64,000 nucleotides of DNA from assembly GCA_951802425.1 (NCBI GenBank), contig OX637797.1, positions 2,418,001 to 2,482,000 of the forward strand. The letters run 5' to 3'. This stretch comes from Clavaria fumosa. Its lineage: Eukaryota; Basidiomycota; Agaricomycetes; Agaricales; Clavariaceae. Below the pieces are notes generated by a model. It had not been told where the DNA came from, made no database searches, and saw only the letters and a list, made by a program, of their open reading frames with translations. A program made the position numbers and the translations under genes. Within the stretch, counting starts at the first letter, position 1; each line of letters begins with the position of its first letter. This document shows, piece after piece, positions 48,763 to 58,327 of the stretch.

Positions 48763-48999
48763 GATGCAGATGATTCTCAACTTTCGTAGAGTACAAGGAC
48801 TTGCAAAGGCGTAGTTCTGGTGGTTCTGCTGCGAGGTATATGAGATTGCGGCGACGTTGGCGATAGATTCGATGATGGATGGATAATGAGCGCTTGCCTA
48901 CAGCTACAGCACACGCATCAACCATTAACGGCCCGGGCCTGCGCAGCCACACAGCCCCAGATTGCAAAGACTCGGACCATCACCAAAACCACGCTTGGT
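48763..48999. promoter_or_regulatory. Head-to-head promoter of sec18 and the STIMATE-like gene
   Basis: 237 bp between the sec18 ATG and the preferred ATG of the next gene (123 bp to the alternative ATG at 48886). Both genes must start transcription here in opposite directions. No TATA box is visible. Confidence 0.6.
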
Positions 49000-50454
49000 A
49001 TGACCTCAGGACCCGGCCTGTTGCTCTACGTAACTCGCGTCTTTGACGACTACCCTGATGTAGACAGGCGTTCATGTCGCCTTCTGGGACCAACAGGCCT
49101 GGTACGCGTTTTCCTACTGTCACCTACCAGATACCTGTGATCATGACGACCTCCAGGCTGTCCAGGCGCTGATGGGCTTGCTCGCCATCTTGTCACTTGT
49201 CTACAAGAGGCAGAGGGAGGAGCCCAAGCGGCCATGGCGAATATGGTGTGTAGTTTTACGTGTGCTTTGCGAATGCCATCGATAACGCGCGTACACCAGG
49301 CTCTTTGACGTATCAAAGCAGGTGGTTGGCCAAATGTTTGTCCACGTTGTAAATCTCTTGATTTCCGATGTCGGAGCACACCACAAAAGCGGCAATGCTT
49401 GTGTATTTTACTTTCTCAATATCTTGCTCGACACTACGTTCGGTGAGAACACCATCTCGTCTCGTTATGTTTTTTGACCCTAAATATCTTTGCAGGCGTG
49501 GCTATCATATACGTGATACACCACTGGCTGACCTTCTTTTTGACCGAAAGATTACTTCTGAAGGGGTTTAAATCAGGCGTATATGGTACTCCACCATCCA
49601 TAAAGTATTGGGCACGGCAAGCCGCGGTTTATGTTTTTTCGCTAAGCACCATGAAAACGGTGGTAGTGGCCGTCTTTGCCTTCATACCTGCCATCTTCAG
49701 GCTGGGAGAATGGTTGTTGAGCTGGACTCGTTTCTCAGACACTGTTCAGGTCATATTGTACGGCTTTCCCCCCAAACTCCAACTCCTTCTGACTGGTCTC
49801 TTCCATAGTACGATGGGCATTTTCCCGATCATCATGAACATCCTACAGTTCTGGCTCATCGACTCAATAGTCAAGGCTTCTGGTTCTGCCGTCGAAGTTG
49901 TATCGCCTAATGGATCTAGAGATGTTGACCGAGAACCACTCTTCGCTGCACCGTTGGACGGTGACGATGACGGCGATGGCGCTCCGGGGCACGATGTGGA
50001 AAATCCTGTTCTGCCTACACATTTAGAAACTCAGCCGCAAGCCGATGATGATACTACCTGGATTACGGGCTCGGCTGCCGCGTTATCAGGGTCACGAGAT
50101 GCTAGCATGCATGCATATCCCCCGATGTCGATTTCTGCTCCCTCGACACATTCGCGTAGCAGCGAGGCCCTCAGATCCCGAAGTCCACCTCCACCGCCTC
50201 TACCTATTCACTCCTTCAGACCACCCGCGCTCCCAACATTAGCTACAGCACCCGTATCTCAACCGCCGCGGGTTATGAAGGCTCAACGTGACGACAATTC
50301 CGACAGTTCAGGCCAAGAATGGGCTTCTTCGTGGGAGGGTGATGATGACTGGGTGGATAAAGCTGTCAAGGAGGACACGAATGCACGACGTATACGAGAA
50401 AAGGTCGGAATCGAGTCTTGGAACTCTGGTGTTAGGGTACCAATTAGGTCGTGA
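49000..50454 (+). CDS. STIMATE-family multi-pass membrane protein (YPL162C-like)
   Basis: Exons 49000-49101, 49166-49245, 49300-49442, 49496-50454; introns 64, 54 and 53 bp; 427 residues, or 465 from the in-frame ATG at 48886. It has about five hydrophobic segments: ALMGLLAILSLVY, FVHVVNLLI, FYFLNILLDTTFGVAIIYVI, YVFSLSTMKTVVVAVFAF and GIFPIIMNILQFWLI. The family signatures LFDVSKQVVGQ, LLLKGFKSGVYG and YGFPPKLQLLLTGLF are typical. The long C-terminal tail is acidic, Ser/Pro-rich and probably cytosolic. The yeast relative lies in the vacuole membrane; the animal relative works at ER-plasma membrane contacts with STIM1. The exact function in fungi is unknown. Confidence 0.9.
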
Positions 50455-50663
50455 CGTTGTCAATGTAGCCATGTCCACCCAGACTCTACCCGCAACCGAT
50501 CGTATTTCTGGATCAGGTCACGTGCTCCCGGCAACCCAGCTAAGGGCTCATCTAGACTCTAGCTTATCACATCATATAGAACCTAGTACATAAATCCTCC
50601 CATTCTAGCCTGGCCTGAGTACAGGGCCAAGATTGGAATTTGTGGCGGTTTGCCCACCTTCAA

Positions 50664-52880
50664 ATGATGACGGATTCGTCCCCCCTCTGTGAGAACCCCA
50701 CAGAAGGAGCGCGCGAGCCCTCTACAAAGGGCCTGTCTCTGGACGATATTCTGGGAGAAAACCATGAGCGTCTCGCGCCATCCGACGGAGGCGCGTCGGA
50801 TGAAGACCTAGAGACACCAGACGAACGCGTCGTCACCGAAGAATTCTGCGTGGAATGCGAAGGCGCGTGTCACTTTGAAGAGTCTTGTACCAATTGGCTG
50901 AAAAGTGCTTTGTGGGCTGGCTAGATCAACCTTCACAACTTCACTGCGAAACATGCACCGAGAATTTCTGCGACGTGTGCTTCTCCGCACAGCACCGGAA
51001 AGGCTCTCGGAGAAAACACGTTGTGAGACCTTTGACGGTGCGGGCAGACTCGATGGAAAATGTACAAAGCACTGCTGGTACCGCAGGACCTGTCGGCGAC
51101 GAATCTGTGAGCCCGTCCCCTCCCGTACATATAATGACGTATAGAATGTGGTCTGCTTCTCTAATAGCAGATGAGTGAAGGCGAGGAGCTTGTCTGCGAT
51201 GCAGAAAGAGAGCATCAGGACTACGCCTCTAAGGATCTAGACTCTCCGTTCAAAATAGGCTCAAGCGTCGGAGACTGGTTTTCCGAGAGGGCGAAGTACA
51301 TTCCTGTGCGTCTGACTCTCTCGGAGCGCAAATACCTGCGCCTCCTCGAGGCCGCCCTTAATGTTTCCGAGTACACGGACAAGATCGATACGCTGGGATC
51401 TAACCTTCCGAAAGCGAAGCGTGTGGTTCACCAGATTCGAGAGCTTTGCGCTATCATCTCGGGTTTGGTGCTCTCTTCTGACTACAAGAAAGGCCAAGAG
51501 CTTTTCTCAGGCCGCGACTTTGAAAAAAATGCGGAATTCTATCAGCAGATATTCGAACTCGGTCTGAGGCACAAGATCATGAATCCCGACAAGATGAGGT
51601 CGACGTACGGAAAGCTTGTATATCTTCTCCAGGTCGGATTGACGTCCACTCTAACTTTTAATCCGCTAATAATAAAATCAGGACAGTCAGTCTCCACAAG
51701 TGAAAGGGCTTCTTAATTTTTCCTGCGTGCGACCGATTCGGACCGTTTACGCTGTCCTGGATGAGCACGACGCCCTTGACCTTCTCCAAGATGAACGCAT
51801 CGTGATGGCGACAAAAGAGATATACGCTGAGGGCCGAACTCGCCCGGAGATACAACGAGATATCAGGAGCAAGGAACGTGCCATTGAAGCTCTCGCCGCT
51901 CGATACGAACGAAATGGGCTTTCGAGGGACCAGATTCGGCAATGCCTTTACAGCATCGGCGACAATAACGCCTTTCTCCGCGCGAATCGCGACCCTTGCG
52001 ATCGCTTGATTGTGTATCTGAAAGAATATTTCCACCCCACCGAAGCCCAGGATAACAAAAGTAACCTGGCCATTCGTCGTGGTAAAGGAGGAGCGAGATT
52101 AAGCCACGATCACTCTACGCAGTATGCCTACGTCTTGCAGAGCTTGACGTTGTGGCGAGAGATATTGCATGGCTAGTTTGCATCCTCAAATATCCCTCAC
52201 TTGGTGTTCATTCGGCTCCATGCAGATATGTTCCGTCTTTGGTCTTTGGCCGGAGACGACCTGTTGTCCGAAAGAATTCCCTACCGGTTACGCGACACGG
52301 GCCAGGGTCTAAATCGCGTTCAACCCGCACCCAAAACATCCCGAGCAATGTACGCCATACTGAACAAAGCTCAAGAGAGGGTGGGATCCTGGATCGGTTC
52401 CAGCGTTATTCACATGGGCGATCACAACGTGCCAAACGCGTTGATGTTCATAGGTGAAGCCGATCGATCGATCTATCCGCTCTGGCTTTAACCCCTGGCA
52501 GACAAGTATACCCAGATATATCGCATTCTCTTACCAATTTGCAACACGCTCGCCCAGATACCAATCCTTGCTATCAAACCTACTCTCCGTTCGTACATCG
52601 ATGATGAGTTCGGCTCAACAGACAACCTCGTGCGTGAGATACTTTGTGATTTCTTTCGACATGGGTTCGACGGATCGGGTGCCGACAACTTCTTCGATGC
52701 GGGAAGTTGCATCGATGGCAGGCTGACAAGTGCTTGGAATTGGTGCTCGACCATCGAGAAAAAGCGATTCTATCATATATTCCTGTTGACTGGTAAGTTC
52801 ATGTATATTTTGATTTATGCAATGAGCGTTCATTATTCCAAACCTTCCAAGGGTTCATGGGTTTTGATGGGCATTGGTAG
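50664..52880 (+). CDS. B-box and DUF2009 (UPF0652 family) protein
   Basis: Seven exons: 50664-50862, 50925-51106, 51171-51632, 51682-52171, 52226-52453, 52502-52792, 52852-52880; 626 residues. Introns 1 and 4 are GC-AG; intron 6 has an AAG acceptor. After a polar N-terminus, a B-box-type zinc site begins CVECEDQPSQLHCETC (from residue 62) and continues CDVCFSAQHRKGSRRKH. DUF2009 follows: RLTLSERKYLRLLEAALNV, NPDKMRSTYGKLVYLLQDSQ, IRQCLYSIGDNNAFLR, YVLQSLTLWREILHDMF, GSSVIHMGDHNVPNALMFI, HGFDGSGADNFFDAGSCIDG, ending LLTGFMGFDG. The family is strongly conserved in eukaryotes but has no firm function. Confidence 0.94.
50863..50924 (+). other. GC-AG intron 1 of the DUF2009 gene
   Basis: 62 bp, donor GCGCGT, acceptor GGCTAG. 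Splicing here joins CVECE to DQPSQLHCETC, matching the family. A GT donor alternative would leave a 38-bp intron. Confidence 0.7.
52172..52225 (+). other. GC-AG intron 4 of the DUF2009 gene
   Basis: 54 bp, donor GCTAGT, acceptor ATGCAG. It joins TLWREILH to DMFRLWSLA in phase. No GT donor nearby gives the conserved sequence. Confidence 0.75.
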
Positions 52881-53148
52881 TAGGGATACCGCCGCACACC
52901 GACCTTACGATAATAGAATTAGAGTTACCTGTTAACATACAAGACATCGATGCATTGGTTGGAGTCTTCAGATTGGCATCTCGTGCAGAACGGATAAACA
53001 GACTCAGGGAAACTCATCCAGCTTAAGCGCTTGTTCCAGTTCTACGTTACGATGCGCGGAGGGCACGGCATCACGAAATAAAATAACTCACTTTGGTACG
53101 ATTACTGTCACAAGAATCTCTACCTAATGACTCTGCACGTAAATCAAC

Positions 53149-54732
53149 TTATGCGGCTGCTGCGGTAGGAGCCTGAGGTTGAGCAGAGGATCTAGTGAAT
53201 GGGGCGCCATTTCCACGACTCTTCCGTGCAGTGGTGAGAAACTCCAAGACCCCAGCCAAACCATTTTTCCATGCTTCAAGTTTTTTCTCAAGGCCTTCCC
53301 AATGTTCGCGTTCAAATGTACACGCCGTAGAACGCGTGACGTGCAGAGTCTGGTTGGCTTGTGAAAGCTTGCCAGAAAGCAGCCCAGTCCGGATGACTGC
53401 AGGTGAAGGAGGTTGGTTCATGAAAATATTGACTAGGCATATGAATGGCATACTGTCGATAACCCAGCTCTCCACCTCCGATTGCTTGATTTGCAGAGCG
53501 GTGGCGATTTTAGAATATGGCACATCCTGGCCTATGTGCTTGAAACCAAGGGAGGCGAGTGCCAGTAACCGGATTTTCCGAGTCAGCTGCGCCCTGTCCA
53601 GATCTGGAAACGGCACATGAAACAAAGACTGGCCGGAGCAGAAACTGCGGAGGGCAACTGACCATACTTGGCAAGCGCAGCCGGATAAGTCTCTTCCCAT
53701 GATGCAAATTGGTCCAAGCTGCCATTCATGAAGACGCGCAAAAGCGAATATAACTCGTGGTCTTTGGCATCCGCCACGGCATTCAATTTGATCAAGGAGT
53801 CAAACTCAAAGACAGAGGGCAGTCGGAGAGTGGCGGCTATGGCATCAACGGCGGCAGCGCGAGAGGCAGGTGAAGGTGCGGGAAGCGACCGAATATACCC
53901 CAGCTGATATTTGAGACACGTATCTCTGTGGGGTCGTGAGGACTCGTAAGTAAAATTTGGGAGCACATGAGGCGTACAAAGACCCTGTTTTCGCAAATGC
54001 ATCCATAATTATCTTCCAAAATTCACTTTTCTCCTCGGGTGGAACAGCCCATTCCGTAACCCAGGCCTCGACTCGGGGTACCGACAGTTTCAATAGGTCC
54101 AATTCATCATTTGCAGTGGCAATTCGGACCACAGCCTTGTAAATGAGCAAGCGTAGTGGAGATCGTCGTGGTATAGCATTGAAAAGATTAGATAATCTTG
54201 CAGAAGATCAGGATGAGGAACGCGAGGAGAATGAAAAGGCGTACATGCGGTACTTGATGCCAGAGTTCTCAGACGGAGATGATGAAATCGCTTGCACGAG
54301 AGACGTGAGATGTTTCTGAGTTTCCTCTGCGTCGACAGAGAACAGATTGAACAAGTGGGCAAAGAGCAGATTGAAGAAGCCCTCGATCTCTGTCTTGAGG
54401 ATTAGGACGCGTCGCCAAACGAAACGATGGGGTACCTCTGTCAGAACCGTCTCCCAGTCCTTTAATCTCTGGTAAGATTGATGAGAAGATAGCTTTCCGC
54501 CTTGGTTCGTCTTCTTCTAAAGGTTTTTGTCCGGCTTGCTTAAACGCACCCTGGATAGGACGCGTTATAGTAGATGTTTCTTCTTCCGAGCGATTGCGGA
54601 CGATGTACGCGACCAATTCTTGGATCTTGGACGTACAAACGTCAACATGGCAGCCAGTACGACCGTTAGCAGACCTACCTGTTCCTCAAATGTTCCTTCT
54701 GCGAACAGAGAGACCGAATCTGTTTTAGCCAT
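53149..54732 (-). CDS. Translation initiation factor eIF3 subunit M
   Basis: Seven exons: 54732-54679, 54625-54436, 54389-54245, 54196-53984, 53925-53663, 53603-53454, 53396-53149; introns 46-59 bp; 420 residues. Diagnostic blocks: REIEGFFNLLFAHLFNLFS, KYRILSNLFNAIPRRSPLR, KYQLGYIRSLP, IAATLRLPSVFEFDSLIKL, and the PCI winged-helix part RKIRLLALASLGF, VPYSKIATALQIKQSEVESW, LLSGKLSQANQTLHV. It is part of the eIF3 scaffold that loads mRNA on the 40S ribosome. Introns 1 and 3 use AAG acceptors. LINE-B starts within 99 bp of its ATG, so its promoter is short or shared with the LINE. Confidence 0.95.
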
Positions 54733-54830
54733 TAGGCACCCGCTTCAGGGTTGAAGGCGAAATTTGTTAAGGTAGACCGCATTCACAAACAGTTACATCA
54801 CGTCACGCGACTTGGACAGAGCCACCAAGC

Positions 54831-56655
54831 ATGCCAATCGCGGCGAGAAGTAAGCTACGCAGCAAGACCTCGACACCGGCAGCAAGAAGCAGCCCAATTC
54901 ACTCCCAAGAACTCCAAGATACCCCAGACCCACCCAAAAACTCCAACAACAAAAAACCACCAACGCAACAAGACGAGACAAGCGACGATGCTAGCTCGAT
55001 CAAAACCCCAACCACCGAAGAATACGCATCCATACCCTCACCGAAACCCCCTACCCCCATCCAAAATCCTCCCAAAACAACACCAGCAATCCCAAGCTCG
55101 GCCCCTACCACCCAATCACCACCCTCACCGGCTCTCGCACCGAACTCACTTAGAAACCAACCAACACCACCGTCACCAGAGATACTTAGCCCCTCTCCAC
55201 CCATGCTCTCTCCCTCTCTCCTGCTGATCCCCCCTACCCCCAGCCAGCACATACCAATCTGGTTGGACCACATCAGTGAAATGGGGAGGTGTTAAAAGTA
55301 GGTATAAACTGGTTTATACCCACTTTTAACACCTCCCCATTTCACTGATGCAGGTGCTTGGATCCGCACACTTCCTATGGGAACTAGTCCCCACTACTCT
55401 TCAACCCATAACCAACTTGATCAACTCACAACTCACCGTTTCAAAAATGGATGAACTATGAGCCACCCTTGAAAGCATCATCCGAAACATCAATGCCACA
55501 CTATCCAGACAAACCACTAACACCTCCAAAGACAAAACTAACCACCATGAAATCCTCGACGCAATATGAGATGTCTCCAGCAGACTCCGCATCCAGGAAA
55601 AATCCCTCAACAAGTTCAACAACATGATACTCACAATCAACCCAGCCCAGGCCACCAGCTGAGAACCAGAACCCTGCAACCTGACCTTCTCCCAAGTTGC
55701 CGCTAAGCACCTACCTCCCCCCAAAAAACATAACGGCAATTGAACTAACCCAGCTCCCTCCCCCTCCCCCTCCCCCAAGTGCTCCATTAGATACATAGTA
55801 TGATTCAAGGGCCATCCTCCCCCTATCGAAAAGCAACTCAGCAACGAATGAGCCACGAAGGCTATCAACGCATGACTGAACTTGTGCTCGGAAACCAAAG
55901 GGAAAGTAACAGCTATAGCTGCTGAGGGCCGTCCAAATGGCAACTATGTGGTCACCTTATCCGAACTTTCATGCCCTATCCTTGCAGACAAACATAAAAA
56001 CCTCATTACAGAAGCACTCACCACTGACCAGCCATATGCAATCATTACAAAAGACCAGCCCTGGGCCAAAGTCGTCTTACACAACATTCCAAGACTAGAC
56101 GACCAGAGGAACCCATGCATGACTGCCAGCCTACTCAAAGCCATCCAAGTCAATCCAATACTACAAGGAATACACATCGCACAGGCCCCTAGATGGATTC
56201 AAACGGAAACAGCCCTCCAGAACAAGAGGGTGGCAGCAGTATCGTTCGCTTTTATTGACCCTCCCTCCACGATCCTACCAAGACTTCTGACCAAACCCTT
56301 TTACATGTTTGGCTCCATGGTAAGGGTAGATAGATGGATCAAAAAGGCTAAACCCATCCAGTGCCAAAAATGCTGGAAACTCAACCACAGCACAAAGCAA
56401 TGCTCCGCACTTGTTCAACGATGCAGAAAGTGCGGCAAACCCGGAACTGAAGACCAACATCCACAACATTGTGAGGAATGCAAACACTCCCCCGAACCGA
56501 GCCCCTCCTGCAGCCACCAAAGCTGTCCGAACTGCAACGAAACCAGTCACTGTGCAGATGACCCAAACTGCCCCAAGAGAAGGGCCCTCGAATCAGCATT
56601 CACTCCCCCAGCCCAACACAACCCACTTGTGTCAAAGGGTAAAGCACCATGCTAA
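54831..56655 (+). pseudogene. LINE-B ORF1 (nucleic-acid-binding Gag-like protein)
   Basis: ATG 54831 (MPIAARSKLRSK). The first 150 residues are Pro/Ser/Thr/Asn-rich and disordered. After the 80-bp palindrome (55271-55350), removal of 76 or 82 bp restores the frame, which then runs to TAA at 56653-56655. TGA codons are at 55459, 55567, 55660, 55741, 55801, 55849 and 55873. The C-terminal half has QPYAIITKDQPWAKVVLHN and three CCHC knuckles: CQKCWKLNHSTKQC, CRKCGKPGTEDQHPQHC-like, and CPNCNETSHCADDPNC. It should coat the LINE RNA. Trp is TGG in the uninterrupted half. Whether the TGAs replace Arg (CGA), Trp or other codons is open. Confidence 0.8.
55271..55350. repeat. 80-bp palindromic foldback element inserted in LINE-B ORF1
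   Basis: Two 38-base arms, identical but for one base, with a CTGG loop at 55309-55312. Arms begin CATCAGTGAAATGGGG. The flanks CA on both sides, or AT inside, could be a 2-bp target duplication. Either insertion size (82 or 76) is 1 modulo 3, exactly the shift seen between the two halves of ORF1, so this is an insertion into a once open frame. Probably a miniature inverted-repeat element. Confidence 0.8.
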
Positions 56656-58025
56656 CTAACCCAAACACTATAATCTCTGTTTTCTGCAATAATGTACATA
56701 GATCAAACCATATCACACATGCCATACTACAAGACCAAGCCAAAATGAACTCCAAAACCGACATGATCATCATCACAAACCCTGGGTCAGAACTATCTGA
56801 GCCAAAACACAAGAAAAAGGTACTGTCAACCATCCAGACTGGATCTGCATCACCCCGAACGACATCCAGAATGCAGACGTTGTCCTATACCACCGAAAAA
56901 ATGCACAATTCAGAGTTACTCCTCTTCCCCACCGCGCACTGAATACTAAACACACCTTACACACACAGATAAACATAGGAGAAAACTTCTCAGTAATACT
57001 CACAGCTGTATATAATTCCCCATCAACATTCGACGCAACCACCCAAATGCAAAGAGAACCTGATCTGGACGAAGAGCCCATAATTTTATGTGGCAACTTC
57101 AACTTACACTCCCCAGACTGGGACTCTACCATCCACCACACTGATGAAAGAACAAACTCCTTCCAGGACTGGCTCGACCACAACAAGTTTCAAGTACTCA
57201 ATGACCCCAACAAACCCACCTTTCATGGACCAAAATTCCAATATGCAAAAGTGGACAACCTTGTGATTGTGAACATCAAAGTCTTCGAGAGCTACGACAT
57301 AAGCCCAATTCGAGTTATCTCTGACAAACACTATGCATCTGACCATTACCCTATAATGTTTGACATCATCACATTCACAGAAACCCAAACGCCCGACCCT
57401 CACCATTCTTTAAACGAAAAAACACAAAGAACTATGGACAACAACTATCTCCCCTACCTTAACGAACCTCCTTGCACAAGCCCCTGACTATGCCACCCCA
57501 CAGTCCCTTGACGAACTCAGCAAAAGCCTAATAGACACGATCTCCTGCACCACCATCCAAACAATGCCTGAAGCCTGCCCCCACTCTCATTATGCCAAAC
57601 ATTGGTGGAACAAAGACCTCGACATAGCCATCACACAACTCTGAAACCTCAGTGAGGTAATTAAAGGGTCACATAATCCCATCCTAACCCAACAGTATAA
57701 ACGAACCCAAGCAGTCTTTTGCAGAAAGGTAAGACATGCCAAGAGGGAATGGGCCACCAAATGACTAGAAGGTACTACCTCCAAGACAGTCTGGGACTTT
57801 ACGAAATGGTACAAACATGATGGAAAACAATACCGACCACTATACACAAGCCCTTCCAATGTCCCGGCAGCAACAGACCAAGAACGTGCACACACTTTTG
57901 TACAACAATTCTTTCCTGACCCACCCCCAGTCACTCCCTACATACCCACTGATGAACAATGCCCAGAACACCATTTCTTTCCACTCTCTTATTCAGAACT
58001 AGAAAATGCCATATGACACCAAAGA
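56649..58025 (+). pseudogene. LINE-B ORF2, endonuclease and linker, truncated
   Basis: It starts at ATG 56649 overlapping the ORF1 stop. After DMIIITNP a one-base loss at about 56782 shifts the frame. It then continues as an apurinic-type endonuclease: HPDWICITP, ADVVLYHRKN, ILCGNFNLHSPDWD (catalytic Asn/His region) and SDHYPIMFDI (catalytic Asp-His). A second shift near 57410 leads to YAKHWWNKDLDIAI and AKREWATK followed by LEGTTSKTVW, the conserved linker before RT. TGA at 56798, 57642, 57762 and 58014. The frame is lost where the E3 LTR begins. It would nick target DNA; RT and RNase H are absent. Confidence 0.8.
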
Positions 58026-58316
58026 TATCAGACTGGGTCTCACACAACTTAAGCGTAAGGTCATGACGACAATACTAAGATAAGGGGAAAAGAGTACAAA
58101 AAAGGAAAAGCGAAAGTACTTATAGCGAACGCTTCGGCACTTGCCGACTTTCCCACGCTCGGACCCTCGGATCACGTGATGCGCCCAGGCCCCAGGTCAT
58201 GTGATCTTACATGATTACATAATCCGACCCAGCCACAGGTCATGTGACCTTCCAACAACCCTCCCCAGTTTCTCCACAACTGCACTTTGGGATGGCTTAC
58301 ATAAGCGATCCTAACA
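58026..58316 (-). repeat. 3' LTR of E3
   Basis: Reads TGTTAGGATC to CTGATA on the minus strand. Follows the purine tract AAGAGGGGGGTGA. Its outer end abuts LINE-B ORF2 at 58025. Confidence 0.93.
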
Positions 58317-58327
58317 TCACCCCCCTC

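Larger units (their letters stand above)
54831..58025 (+). mobile_element. Non-LTR retrotransposon LINE-B, 3' end lost
   Basis: ORF1 (54831-56655) and ORF2 (from 56649), joined by an ATGCTAA overlap at 56649-56655 that suits termination-reinitiation. ORF2 is cut at 58025 by the LTR of E3, before the RT core. Eleven in-frame TGA codons and no in-frame TAA or TAG (other than the ORF1 stop) are seen when both frames are followed through. At least two frameshifts affect ORF2, and an 80-bp foldback insertion affects ORF1. No promoter or untranslated leader could be delimited between eIF3m and 54831. Confidence 0.85.

Noticed and set aside
55459..55875. A nuclear genetic code change (UGA as Trp)
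   Set aside because: Host genes here use ordinary stops and Trp is TGG; several transposon TGAs align with Arg codons in sister elements, so a genome-wide change is not supported. An element-specific effect stays open.
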